From contig CP136067.1 of the NCBI GenBank assembly GCA_032622095.1, positions 131,629,990-131,693,989 of the forward strand: DNA of 64,000 bases. The letters are read 5' to 3'. This document shows, piece after piece, positions 47,690-59,154 of the stretch. Under the pieces are notes generated by a model. It saw nothing but the letters and a program-made list of their open reading frames with translations. It had not been told where the DNA came from and made no database searches. This DNA comes from Siphonodentalium dalli. Its lineage: Eukaryota > Mollusca > Scaphopoda > Gadilida > Siphonodentaliidae. The position numbers were made by a program, and so were the translations under genes. Within the stretch, counting starts at the first letter, position 1, and each line of letters starts with the position of its first letter.

Positions 47690-47908
47690 ATACGGTAATG
47701 CCCAAAGTAATTGACCACTTAACCACAGCAGAATTATGGGTAATTTTTCAGGATTTAGTCGGAAATATGGCTTGTTGCCATTCACCGGAAAGCTCTCGGT
47801 GAGAGCTTTCCGATGAATGGCAACAAGCCATATTTCCGACTAAATCCTGAAAAATTACCCATAATTATGCTGTGGTTAAGTGGTCACTTACTTTGGGCAT
47901 TACTGTAC
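47690..47908. repeat. 219 bp near-perfect palindrome
   Basis: Arms of about 105 bp, centred near 47800 on CTCTCGGTGAGAG. The outer ends GTAATGCCCAAAGTAA and TTACTTTGGGCATTAC continue inward through TTAACCACAGCA, TTTTTCAGGATTTAGTCGG and ATATGGCTTGTTGCCATTCA. A solo arm is at 11195-11312. Confidence 0.95.
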
Positions 47909-48170
47909 GGTTGTGAAGCCTCTCAGCCAATGCCGTAATATATGCATTTTACATGCATTTTTCAGCTTCTTTTAACGATTTTGATTTGTTAAAAAGGCAT
48001 AGTTCTATTTGTTTTCATGTGATTTACATTATCTTCAAACTCGTTATGTTGGGTTTTACTGAAATGGCCATCTGTTGGAAATTTTCAAAACTTAGGGGTT
48101 GTCAGGTTCTAAGTTCCAACACTTGGAAAACTTGAGGCGAGTCTAGATTCTCGGTATTTGCAATTTTCAT
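47909..48170. other. spacer, no gene seen
   Basis: No recognised feature. Confidence 0.35.
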
Positions 48171-48171
48171 G

Positions 48172-48412
48172 TTTAAAGACATATTATGTACTTGTTGGGT
48201 GCATGCGTAAAATTGACAAGTTAGTACTCAGGTGCTATGCCAACCTGGGGAATGTAGCATTCAACTAACATCGCCGAAAATGTCAAATAAATCGACTATA
48301 CCACTCCATAGAAAACATCGTCAGAATTACGCTCAATTGTAAATATTTACTACTCGATTCGGGAAGCATCTATCGGCGATAAACTAACGAAAACGATTTC
48401 GCCATGGAGAGT
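48172..48412 (+). repeat. outer inverted-repeat blocks, left
   Basis: Positions 48172-48282 mirror 52528-52622 (AAAGACATATTATGTACTTG, GCTATGCCAAC, GAATGTAGCATTC). Positions 48298-48412 mirror 51372-51478 (CGGCGATAAACTAACGAAAA). On the right the two blocks are separated by about 1 kb of extra sequence. A half recurrent palindrome follows at 48425-48458. Confidence 0.88.
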
Positions 48413-48424
48413 CAGCTGCATTTA

Positions 48425-48458
48425 ACCTATGGTCGACTCGCATATATAAGAGAATGCA
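48425..48458. repeat. half of the recurrent palindrome
   Basis: CCTATGGTCGACTCGCATAT continuing AAGAGAATGCA; the left half and CATTGGC end are missing. Confidence 0.85.
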
Positions 48459-48479
48459 GCATTTAATTCATATATAAGA

Positions 48480-51015
48480 ACTAGAAGATGACCCGACTTC
48501 GTCCGGGCTTTGACCTTGAATTGTCTATTTTGAAGGCCAAGGTCAAGTGGGGTCACGATTTGACCCGTCCAAAACACTGCCCGAACAAAAGTACCCGTCG
48601 AAATCCATCCGGTTTTACCCGATTTGACCTTGTAGAAGGTGACCCGACTTCGTCCGGGCTTTGACCTTGAATTGACCATTTTGAAGGTCAAGGTCAGGTG
48701 GGTCAAACACCAACACCTCAAAAATGGTGGAAATCGGCCCAGCGGATACCGGGAAATCGGCCCAGCGGATACCGAGATACCCTATGCATCAAATTTCGTC
48801 CGTAAAAATCCGCCAGTTTAACCCGATGTGATTTCCACTCAAGTATATAAAAGCGCCTCATATACACACGCTCATTAATTATCAAGTTTCAACGTAAAGA
48901 TAAATTACCATCGGTGCCCGAGATATCGCCAAAACGTCTGAAACAGTAAAATGCATCGGCCGGTTAAGCGTTAACGTGATCTAACGTTATGACCTCTAAC
49001 GACGTCATAGAAGTTACGCATTGTTTTTATCCTGATGGAAGATAGTACCACTTCTTCTTGATAATTTAGGCAGATAACTAAAACGGATACATACGCATTA
49101 TATATCGTTGGAAAGAGGAAACACGAAAGATTCTCACAGTGTCATTATTATGACTGGCATTTTATTATTCGCGCTGTTTCGAATCGATTTGTGAGCACCG
49201 AACTCAAATGAAAGTCCCGTAACACAGCGTAAAAACAGATTTGACCTCAGCAATTGAAAAGTTGACCTCGGATCTGAAAATCAATAGGCCCATGTTCGTT
49301 CCCGGGTCGAATTACGTGTCCGTACCAAGTTTGGTCGAAATCGGTCCAGCCGTGTTCGAGTCCATCGCGAACACACACACACACACACACACATACACAC
49401 ACAGATCTTCCAAAATATATAATAGACTAGAAGGTGACCCGACTTCGTCCGGGCTGTTCAAAAAACAAATTTCAAGTCGATAGCTCCACCCGTTTCCGAG
49501 TTCTGGTCTGCGCATGCGTATCCGGGGCAAGATACATACACATACCAAATTTCAAGTCGATAGCTCCACCCGTTTCCGAGATATATAGCACAATGTCATT
49601 TGTGGATACCTCGGCCGGTGATGAGTTAACGCGACATCGGCCGGTTAAGAGTTAACGCGATCACGTCACGATTTGTTGATGGCGTAATATATTTACGCAA
49701 TGTTTTTCGATGAGCGAAGCATGGTCCTGTGTTCTTCCCGATAATTAAGGTAGAAACTTTAAACGTACACAGGCGTGTGATACATCATTGGAAAGATGAA
49801 GCGCCACAGATTCTAACCGTGCAAATTATATGACTGGCAATTTATTATTCGCGTTATATCGAATCGATTTGTGAGCACCGAACTGAAATATATTAGCGCA
49901 AAACGGCGTAAAAACAGATTTGACCTCGGCACGTGAAAAGTTTAGCTCGGATCTGAAAATTAATAGGCCTATGCCACTTCCCGACAGAAAATACCCCCAC
50001 ATACCAAGTTTCATCGAAATCGGCTCGGTCGTTTTCGAGTCCATCGCGATCACACACACACACAGACACACAGATCTTCCAAAATATATAATAGACTAGA
50101 AGGTGACCCGACTTCGTCCGGGTTTGACCTTGAATTGTCTATTTTGAAGGCCAAGGTCAAGTGGGGTCACGATTTGACCCGTCCAAAACACAGTGCCCGA
50201 ACAAAAGTACCCGACAAAAGTACCCGTCGAAATCCATCCGGTTTTACCCGATTTGACCTTGAATTGACCATTTTGAAGGTCAGGTGGGGTCAAACAGCAA
50301 CACCCCAAAATTGGTAGAAATCGGCCCAGCGGATACCCTGAAATCGGCCCAGCGGATACCGAGATACCCTATGCATCAAATTTCGTCCGTAAAAATCCGC
50401 CAGTTTAACCCGATTTGATTTCCACTCAAGTATATAAACGCGCCTCATATACACACGCTCATTAATTATCAAGTTTCAACGTAAAGATAAATTACCATCG
50501 GTGCCCGAGATATCGCCAAGACGTCTGAAACAGTCAAATGCATCGGCCGGTTAAGCGTTAACGTGATCTAACGTTATGACCTCTAACGACGTCATAGAAG
50601 GTACGCATTGTTTTTATCCTGATGGAAGATAGTACCACTTCTTCTTGATAATTGAGGCAGATAACTAAAACGGATACATACGCATTATATATCGTTGGAA
50701 AGAGGAAACACGAAGGATTCTCACAGTGTCATTATTATGACTGGCATTTTATTATTCGCGCTGTTTCGAATCGATTTGTAAGCACCGAACTCAAATGAAA
50801 GTCCCGTAACACAGCGTAAAAACAGATTTGACCTCGGCACGTGAAAAGTTGACATCGGATCTGAAAATTAATAGGCCCATGCCACCCCCCGGCCGAAAAT
50901 ACCCCCACATACCAAGTTTCATCGAAATCGGCTCGGCCGTTTTCGAGTCCATCGCGATCACACAGACAGACACACACACACGCACACACACACAGATCTT
51001 CCAAAATATATAATA
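48480..51015 (+). repeat. 0.9 kb tandem repeat, about 2.7 units
   Basis: Units at about 48484-49432, 49433-50097 and 50098-51015. Each starts AGAAGGTGACCCGACTTCGT and ends GTCCATCGCGA, a CA-rich microsatellite, then ATCTTCCAAAATATATAATA. The middle unit has a different first half, with AAATTTCAAGTCGATAGCTC twice. Units 1 and 3 are almost identical, suggesting recent duplication or conversion. The frames found here are repeat shadows. Confidence 0.92.
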
Positions 51016-51019
51016 GATG

Positions 51020-51342
51020 ACCGTGTGTGTTGTCAATTTGGATGTACTATTTGTAAAACAAGATTATTCTCCATTTATATTAGATCACCATACCGGAGTG
51101 TTTCGCATCACTTTAACAATGTGATAAATAATTATGTTTCCATCTTCTCCAGTTCTAAACGCCGAAGCTACTCCGCATTTTCTTAATAAAATCTTTCCTT
51201 TCCAACCTCTGCTTCGCTTCCTCTATCTTAAAGTCATGTGAAACACCCCGGTAGGGTGATCAAATAGAAATGGAGAATAATCTTGTTCAAAGTAGTTATT
51301 TTTACAAATATCATATCTAAATTGACAATACACAACGTCATT
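51020..51342. repeat. foldback element, arms about 85-110 bp
   Basis: The left arm TTGTCAATTTGGATGTACTA, ACAAGATTATTCTCCATTT and CATACCGGAGTGTTTC is mirrored by GAAACACCCCGGTAGGGTG, AAATGGAGAATAATCTTGTT and TCTAAATTGACAATACACA. The central part is unrelated. Confidence 0.88.
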
Positions 51343-51371
51343 CTTATATATTAATTAGATGCAGTGACTGC

Positions 51372-52622
51372 CGATGGCGAAATCGTTTTCGTTAGTTTAT
51401 CGCCGATGGATGCGTCCCGATTCGAGTAGTAAATATTTACAATTTAGCGTAGTTCAGACGATGTTTTCTATGGAGTGCAGTCTGGAGTAAACTACATACC
51501 CACATATGACAAATAGTGGGTCTGACGACCTTTCGTTCAGTTTTCATTTCCCAAACCCGGGATTCCTTGCAATTACCGCCAATCAAAACTTAGCTCCAAG
51601 AAATGTGTGCCCCAATAAAAAACTAGTAACATGTCACGTGCTCTCGGTGTGGAAATTCCGAAGGTGTGGCTATATGTTGTTAAAATAGTATCCATGACGT
51701 CATTTATACCGGAAGAGAAATTCACAAATCGACAAATAAAGTAGATTGTTGACGAGCGGTCGAAAGTTTAAAATCAAGAATCACCGGAATTTGGATTGCA
51801 GGCAACTGTAATTAGGGTACAACTGGCCAATCTTTGGAGCTAATAATACGGCTGTGTAATGTCGGGAGGGTTTCGGTGGGGTTGGTGGTAGAATTGTGTT
51901 GCTCTACGCTCGTTTTGGCTGCGGTGGTACTACTGTCGGTACTGGGGAACTGATAGATCGTTTTGTTATGTCATTTAACTTTTTTTTAGTTCTGTAGTTG
52001 TTTTAGCAGATAGTCCCGACATTCATGTATTTTTGATTCGTGGCCGTTGATTTGTGTTATTTTTTGACAACATGGGAGACAAATCGCCTGGCCGATCTAA
52101 AAAATAATTCGTTCTGAGTCCAAGACTGGCAAGAGATCCACAGACATTTTTTATAATTTCAAGAAGATCTGTCTTAGTTATTGTACATATTATTTTGGAT
52201 CCCGGAAGCTAGCCCTTTATTGTCAGTAAAACAACCGCCGAACGAAAAGTCACAAACCCTGCAACTATTAATTCCGATTCTTAGAATCGGCTTCACATGG
52301 TTGAAGCGGCCATGACGGCACTGGCACGTGACCATGTTTACGCCTGTCAATCAACTAATTTCAGATTTATATTTAGTGCGGTGTGACGTAATTTGGTAGA
52401 AGCCCACAACCTTTCAGAAATGAAAAGTTGATGGGAATGCAATAGACTCAGTATCAGTATGAATCTGAGTGTATGTTTACATAGACTGTATGGAGTGGTA
52501 CGGTCGATTTGCTTGATATTGTCGGTTATGTTAGTAGAATGCTACATTCATCCAGTTGGCATAGCATCTGAATATTAACTTGTCAGTTTCACGCACCCGA
52601 ACAAGTACATAATATGTCTTTA
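51372..52622 (-). repeat. outer inverted-repeat blocks, right, with 1 kb between them
   Basis: Positions 51372-51478 and 52528-52622 are the inverse of 48298-48412 and 48172-48282. The 51485-52525 stretch is absent on the left and shows no gene, so one side has gained an insertion or the other a deletion. Confidence 0.85.
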
Positions 52623-52736
52623 AGTGCATGTTTCCTCCTGCAACTCCAACTCCTTTGTTTTCCAATCTCTCTCCACTGTTGCATTCCGTGTTAGATATTC
52701 CAACATTCCAGATTTTCTTTTCGGTACCGGTAGTAA

Positions 52737-53179
52737 AGTCCCCATATCATCAAGTTATAACAACAACAACAATCATCAAATTACGCTTTTGTTATCAAAA
52801 TCGATTAGTTGCAACAAAATGATACTAAGCGCTGTCAACTAGGGTATAAAATTTCCCAAAACGTGTTATTTATCAACATATTGTTCAACGAAATATGGCC
52901 GTATTATCACTTGAGTATCACGAAATTTGGCCGTATTACCACTTGATTTTAGAGTTATCCATCTTCATCCGCAATTTTGTCCGAGACCGTAGATTTTGAC
53001 GACTCTTTTCTGTGCCACATATAATTACACATTTCGAGAAAAAAGCAAATTTAAAAAATCGATATCTGATCACTCTGAGCTTTGATGGGTGGGTTCCTCG
53101 ACTCGGATCAAATAATTTTTACCCCCGAAGCCGAAAAAATAGTCATTTGATAGCGTTATTTCGGATTGTGCATCTTTAA
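52737..53179 (+). mobile_element. TTAAAGG-end MITE, left end eroded
   Basis: AAAGTCCCCATATCATCAAG, AACAACAACAACAATC and CTGATCACTCTGAGCTTTG match the copy at 35178. The right terminus TCGGATTGTGCATCTTTAA is kept and the left terminal repeat is gone. Confidence 0.85.
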
Positions 53180-53248
53180 AGACCATACTAGTTAAATAAT
53201 TATTTAGAAAGCATTTTCTTAAATGTGTAGGGGTAAGAGTGCTTCCAG

Positions 53249-55565
53249 TTAGTCCAGTGCATTTATGGTTTCACCTCAAAATAATTGCAACACAAAGTTT
53301 CTCAGTGGGAATAAGTACTTTAACCCATCACAAATACTATACTAAAAATCAACAAGAATCAAGAAATGCGAAATTGATGAATTTTGTGAAATAAATTTAG
53401 TAAAATTTGGTAAAATAATCATTTTATAGCTTTTTAAGGATGTTTACAAAAAACTTCCTTTCACAAGTCCTTCCATTTATATATCCATTTTGTAGAGTGC
53501 ACAACCCTGATTACAGAACAGAAAACTTTTCCTAGATACGTTCAGTATTTTTTGAGTTATGTGCCTCCAAAAAATGGAGTTTGTCTAATTTCGGAGGCTC
53601 AATTTCTCAAAATTAGTTGAAATCCATTTTTTATGGTCTTGTATTTTAAAAAATAAAGAAAATGAAGGGATTCCTTGTTGTTTTAGTCATTTCCTCTCTA
53701 GGTTGTGCACAAAATATGATTTCTTTATGCATCTATGATTGAGAGGACAAAAATATTCTTAAACAAAATGTGTGTTCCACCATTGTATGGACAGCCAAAT
53801 TTGCCTGTGGTCCAGAACCGGCGTGATAAAATAGCATATTTGATGTCATACAAATCAATAATTATATATCCATATTCCCTGTCTTTCTCATAATCACTTA
53901 AGTATACATCGTTAAACACATTGTAAAGGAATTTCTCAAATCATGGCGTAGAAAATCAAATTATGGCCCTATGAATCTTTAGAATTGACTCATCTAAAAA
54001 TGCCATTTAGGGGCGGTTTTTTTTTTCATTTTTAAAGGTTTTTGTGTATAAATTGTAAAAACAATGTATGTTCAATGTGCAAAATCATTTGAACTTTCCT
54101 CCTGAAACACTTTAGGGTTGAAATAAATGCCTTATGTTGGATATGTCAATGAATGTCACTGAATTTCACTAAATATTTTTCTGGAAACTGATGCTAAATT
54201 TGAATATCTGAAAAATGGGGTAGGGGAAACCATATTGACAAAATCTAGAAAATATGGACCTTGATGCATAAAACTTTAACATCACCAGCTCCTACAAACC
54301 TTATTCTTTCATACAGAGTAAACTGCTTCCTGTTTTGATGTTCATATTTAGAGCTACGATCCTTTTTGTTGTCACTCAATGGCGAAATGGCGAATCATTA
54401 TTTCGGGCTGGTTCTATATAACATGCTGATCAAGTTCTAAATAAACATCTAATATTTATTAAAGTACTAAACTGTTTACCATGCAAGAATAATCGGTACA
54501 AACTGGAATAAAACAACCCTTTGTCTCCAATGACTAGAATATGGTGACAAGATCATAGCCTTTGTGATTTCACCTACCCCATTATCAACATTCAAATTTG
54601 GAGTCAGTTTCTTGAAAAATATGTGAAATCCAGTGACTGTTGATTGGCATAACCAATGTAATCATATTTTTCCAACACTAAGTGTTTTAGGAGGAACGTT
54701 CAAATGATTTTACACATTAAACACTAATTGTATTCATTGTTGTTTACTATTTGTGCACAAAAAAAACTTTAAAATGGACAAAAACACCACAAAACAGTCC
54801 AAAATGGCATTTTTGGAAAAGAGTCAATAGAAAGGATTCATAGGGCCATAAGTTGATTATGGCACATATGTGTTTAGCAATTCCAGCACAGCGTATTTAA
54901 CCTAGTATACGTAAGAGGTTGTGAGAAATACAGGGCATATGGATATCAATTTATTGAGTTGTATGACCTCAAATATGGTATTTAATCACACCAGTTCTGT
55001 GTCACAAGGCAAATTTGGCTAAGTCCATACAATGGAACACACATTTTGTTTAAGAATATTTTTGTCTTCTCGATCATAGATGCATAACGAAATCATTTTT
55101 TGTGCCCAATATAGTGAGGCAACTAATACAACAGTAAGATATCCCTTCATTGTTCTCTAGTTTTTAAAATACTAGACCCTAAAATATGGATTTTAGCTAA
55201 TTCTTCAGAAATTGAGGCTCCGAAATTAGACAAACTCCCAATTTTGGAGGCAAATAACTCGAAAAATTCTCAACGTATCTGGAAAATGATTTCTGTTCTG
55301 TAATCAGGATTGTGTACTCAACAAAATGGATATATAAATGGAAGGACATGTGAAATGAAGTTTTTTATAAACATCCTTGAAAAGCTATAAAATGGTTATT
55401 TTACCAAATTTTACTAAATTTATTTCACAAAATTTATCAATTTCACCTTTCTTGATTTTTAGTATGTTGTTTATAATTGGTTAATAGACTTATTCCTGCT
55501 AAGAAACATTGTCTTGCAATTGGATTGAGGTTTGGCACTTTATTCTCATAAATGCACTGAACTAA
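53249..55565. mobile_element. 2.3 kb foldback element, arms about 1.1 kb
   Basis: The ends TTAGTCCAGTGCATTTATG and CATAAATGCACTGAACTAA are mirror images. Internal mirror pairs include AAAATAATCATTTTATAGCT with AGCTATAAAATGGTTATTTT, and CTGAAAAATGGGGTAGGGG with a CACCTACCCCATT block. The symmetry runs almost to the centre near 54390. Arms are about 85-90 % alike by eye, so it is older than the 36-42 kb foldback. Confidence 0.9.
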
Positions 55566-55581
55566 TAGGCACGAAGATAGT

Positions 55582-56040
55582 ATGAACATGGGAGGGAAAG
55601 ATGTTATGAGTTATGTATTCAAGCGAACATCCCAAGCAATAATAATGAGTGCTCCGTCTCTCAAGATCGACAACGACGTTGTACACATCGACCCACAACT
55701 CTTGTTTCAGAGGCTTATCACTGTTGCCAAAGCGCCGACCAGAGGTGATGTAACCTGCTGTGTCAGACTTTAGGTAGAAAAGGATTTCATTTACATACAC
55801 TATCACCAGCTGCAGTGTTGGAAGGGGCTTAATTTGGAACCAACTGATTGGGGATGGCAGGTTAAGGATGGGCGGCTTAATCCTATCAAATGTGAGGAAC
55901 CACCAGCTCCAAAAGAACTACTGAACATCATTCGTTGTAAATGTAAAACGGACTGCAAAAGTAATAGGTGCACATGCCGAAAACATGGAATTATGTGTTC
56001 TATGTCTTGTGGGGAATGCCAAGGTGCTGCAATAGTTTGA
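55582..56040 (+). pseudogene. fragment of a CXC-tail (tesmin/TSO1-like) element protein
   Basis: Two frames interrupted by a stop near 55773. The first has DVVHIDPQLLFQRLI, and the join reads through YHQLQCW. The second, from 55834, carries GWQVKDGRLNPIKCEEPPAP, then a C-terminal module CKCKTDCKSNRCTCRKHG followed by CSMSCGECQG. This spacing (CxCKxxCxxxxCxCRKxGxxC...CxxC) is that of a CXC-type cysteine-rich DNA-binding motif. It is seen at the C-terminus of large multi-copy proteins in many invertebrate genomes, which I take to be transposon-borne. No upstream part is present. It lies between the two right-hand copies of the foldback terminus, so it is plausibly the tail of that element's gene. 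Confidence 0.65.
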
Positions 56041-56469
56041 TTATTTGCTTGTAGTAACAACATGAAAAAAAAAACCAACAATTGTGGATATAACTATATA
56101 ACAATAGTTCCAAGCCCAGTTGTGACAATTTTACAACTGCATCAAGAGTTATTGTAGACTTCCAGTTTTCACTGAATTTTGGCAAATTTTTCAACTTTTT
56201 GACCCAAATTTCGAAAATTTAATCAATATTTATAGAATAAAATGATACAAATTCATGGATACAACTGTACCACAGTTTATCATTGTGAAAATATAACAAT
56301 TGTATGTTTACATCAAGAGTTATTAACAAAAAATGTTAATCTCCATTTTTCACCAATTTTTCATAATTTTCGCCACTTTTTGCCTCAAAAAGGCCATTTC
56401 GCATGTTCAGATTTTTGTTGATTTTTAGCTGAGTATACTCTATGATGCTCCCAACCAAAATAAAACAAA

Positions 56470-56531
56470 AACTTTTGTGTTGCAATTATTTTGAGGTTCA
56501 GCCCTATTTTCTCATAAATGCACTGGACTAA
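56470..56531 (-). repeat. second right-hand terminus of the 53.2 kb element
   Basis: GTTGCAATTATTTTGAGGTT and CATAAATGCACTGGACTAA match the inverse of 53249-53310 better than the terminus at 55565 does. The element may therefore be 53249-56531 (3283 bp) with an internal foldback. Confidence 0.75.
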
Positions 56532-56868
56532 GTAGTAATCTGGGATATATTTCTCCCTCAAAACAAACAAAATATCCTGACGTAAATCACGAGGAATGCC
56601 TGTTTCTCGTTTCCCGTTTGAACGTGAAACTTGGATTTCGCAACCTGCATATTGTCCAGCTTTACGAAACGTGTAGCGAAGAAGAATAATTCAATCTATT
56701 GCTTATCGAATAACAGATCAGCAGTGTGCAAGCAGAGATGACAAATAAAACAATAGGGTTATCTCGCTTTCTCTATATCTACAAGTTTCATTGGCCGCCA
56801 TATTTTAACGCCATAAAATCACATGACTTTTCCCGCCAATTGCATATCCATAGCAATACCATAGTAAC

Positions 56869-57194
56869 GCTGAAGGGGTCACTCTCACCAAAAGAAAACT
56901 GCTGAAGGGTACACATGGTTTGAAAATGTGCTGAAGGGTACACAGGGTTTGTGCACGGCACAAGCACCGTTACTAAAACTGTATTTCTGAAAGTCCGACG
57001 ACCATTAGCAGTTTGTGTTCAGTTCATTTTAATGTTCATTGGAACGCAAGCAATCATTCTCTAACAGAAACCATGGCAGATACGAAAACTAAACGTCATT
57101 TAGAACGAGATTTCAAAACATGTGTACCCTTCAGCACATTTTCAAAACCTGTGTACCTTTCAGCACATGTTTTGGTGAGAGTGACCCCTTCAGC
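56869..57194. mobile_element. 326 bp MITE with 9 bp target duplication
   Basis: Terminal repeats GCTGAAGGGGTCACTCTCAC and GTGAGAGTGACCCCTTCAGC, flanked by CATAGTAAC on both sides (56860-56868, 57195-57203). A 9 bp duplication is typical of Mutator-like elements, though other superfamilies are possible. Second-tier inverted blocks (GCTGAAGGGTACACA) lie inside each end. Confidence 0.92.
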
Positions 57195-57203
57195 CATAGT
57201 AAC

Positions 57204-57437
57204 ACACGGTACAAGTTATGCGTACGTGTGGCTTATCCTGGCTAAATATTCCAGGTAATTTTTGCCAGCTGTGTGAATGTACACTGAAACAATACAACAC
57301 AAAATGTATGCCAATGATTTCGTGACTTTTCTTGTGACTCAGCCAGGTTAGGATGCATCTTCTTCCCAGTCTGTACAAAGGACTAGAACTGCAATTAACA
57401 ACTCGGAATTTACACAATGATCACGTCGTGGAGGACC
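57204..57437. other. spacer, no gene seen
   Basis: No recognised feature. Confidence 0.35.
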
Positions 57438-57479
57438 TTAACCCTTTCATGGCGGAAGCTTCCTGAAAGTTTGCGAAAT

Positions 57480-57924
57480 CCCTGTGCCAATGTAACCTCT
57501 TATATAGGTCGCCTCGCATATATAAGATAATATATTGACCTAACAAATTTTATATTATTGTTTATAATTGTTAAAGAATTTAAGAAAAATATGAAAAAAA
57601 ATGATATAAAATTGTTAAAGAATGTAAGAAATAATGACAAAAAATTATAACAATTGTTAATGAATGTATATTAGACAAAATGATAAAAACTGATAAAATA
57701 AATGTAAGAAAAAATGTTCAAAAATGATTAAAAAATTTGTTAAAGAATGTAAGAAAAAATCATAAAAATTGTCATATAATGTAAGAAAACATTATAAGAA
57801 TGTAAGGACAAATAATAAAAAATCATAAAATTTGTTAAAGAATGTAAGAAAATTGATAAAAAAAATTTAGGCCAATGCATTCTCTTATATATGCGAGGCG
57901 ACCTATGGTCGGCTCGCATATATT
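57480..57924. mobile_element. palindrome-ended element with expanded AT-rich array
   Basis: The left palindrome is degenerate (CCAATGTAACCTCTTATATA); the right, from 57871, is cut off after GGTCGGCTCGCATATATT. Between them are about ten degenerate TTGTTAAAGAATGTAAGAAA units, the longest such array in the window. Confidence 0.85.
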
Positions 57925-57929
57925 ATAAG

Positions 57930-58068
57930 TTATTGTGGTGGATTGACAGTGATGGAGTGACATTGAAGGCTTGGAGTTTATGTTCAACCGAGTCGCGAAG
58001 CGACGAGGTTGAACATACGCTCCAAGAAGCCAATGTCACACAATGTTACCGTCAATTCACCACAATAA
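57930..58068. repeat. 139 bp hairpin, arms about 60 bp
   Basis: TTATTGTGGTGGATTGACAG, GACATTGAAGGCTTGGAG and TATGTTCAACC are mirrored by GGTTGAACATA, CTCCAAGAAGCCAATGTC and GTCAATTCACCACAATAA. The loop contains GTCGCGAAGCGAC, itself palindromic. Confidence 0.9.
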
Positions 58069-58506
58069 CGTGTATGTTCTGCCTACAGTCCTGGTCATTC
58101 TTAGAAATTTGACTTTGACTTTTGTTACCTGTTTATGTTCTTATAATTTATATTAATTGTATGCATTCTCTAAATATCTCCATGAATGGAGGAAATAAAG
58201 AATATATATATTACGTTGTTCAACGTAAATGGCGTCATGAAAAAAGCAGGCCAGCGAGAGACGATGAAAGGGTTGTCTTGGTTTCCCTTATGTTGACGAC
58301 TCGAGACGTAAACATAGGATATGTTGTGCGGCTCTCTGACTAGTCAACGACGCGGTTTCTTACTGGATGCGGAACAGAAGAGAGTGCATTGGCACTTTGC
58401 CTTTAATGTTGCGTGAAAGGGTTAAAAAAGTAAACCGCGATTCAATCCCGATGTTTCACATCTTGTAGGCGAAATTTGAATATCATTCACCAGTAAGATG
58501 GTTGTA

Positions 58507-58733
58507 CCCTGTGCCAATGCATTCTCTTATATATGCGAGTCGACCATAGGTCGCCTCGCATATATAAGAGAATGCATTGGCTTAACACATTAAAAATTAT
58601 AAAATTGTTAAAGAATGTAAGAAAAAATGGTAAAAAGTGTTAAAAAAAGATTTTTTAGGCCAATGCATTCTCTTATATATGCGAGGCGACCTATGGTCGA
58701 CTCGCATATATAAGAGAATGCATTGGCACAGGG
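58507..58733. mobile_element. palindrome-ended element, 227 bp
   Basis: Palindromes at 58507-58581 and 58659-58733 with a short spacer including TTGTTAAAGAATGTAAGAAA. The right flank CTAACTGTAACTATCACAAT resembles the flank inside the TTAA MITEs, so it is likely a remnant of one whose outer ends are lost. Confidence 0.92.
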
Positions 58734-59154
58734 CTAACTGTAACTATCACAATGTGAAAACCACGAAAAAAATGCTAATGACTTTTTCTTCGAATGTGAC
58801 CTTTATGCCGAAAACGGGCTTAATTAGGCTTTGCAACAGCTTGTCCGCTACAAAATTCACTCTGTAGAAACGCTACTTTTCGGTGACCCTAAACTGAAGT
58901 GTAAAGAAAATGGTTAAATTTTTAAGGCGGTTCAATCAATATACTGGTTGATTTGCTAGGTAGGACCCGATGAGCAATTGTTGTTTGCTTTTGTTTACTC
59001 ATTATCTTGTTAATCTCTCATTATCGTGTGTTTGTTTGTTTGTTTGAGAACAGCAGTGCTAAGGAAAGGTTCCTTCAAAACGAGTTTCCTAAAAATGTTG
59101 TTGTTGTTGTAGAAAGTGTGACCAAGAAGAGTACAAATGTTTTATAGTATATTA
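58734..59154. other. spacer, no gene seen
   Basis: GTTT microsatellite near 59026-59044; no recognised gene. Confidence 0.4.

Larger units (their letters stand above)
57438..58425. mobile_element. TTAA-flanked element, second family (988 bp)
   Basis: TTAACCCTTTCATGGCGG at the left and GCGTGAAAGGGTTAA at the right, so it is TTAA-bounded but with ends different from the CCCTTTACCCAACA family. It contains a decayed palindrome-ended element (57480-57924) with a long AT-rich array and a separate hairpin (57930-58068). A truncated left end of the same family is near 26819. Confidence 0.75.
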
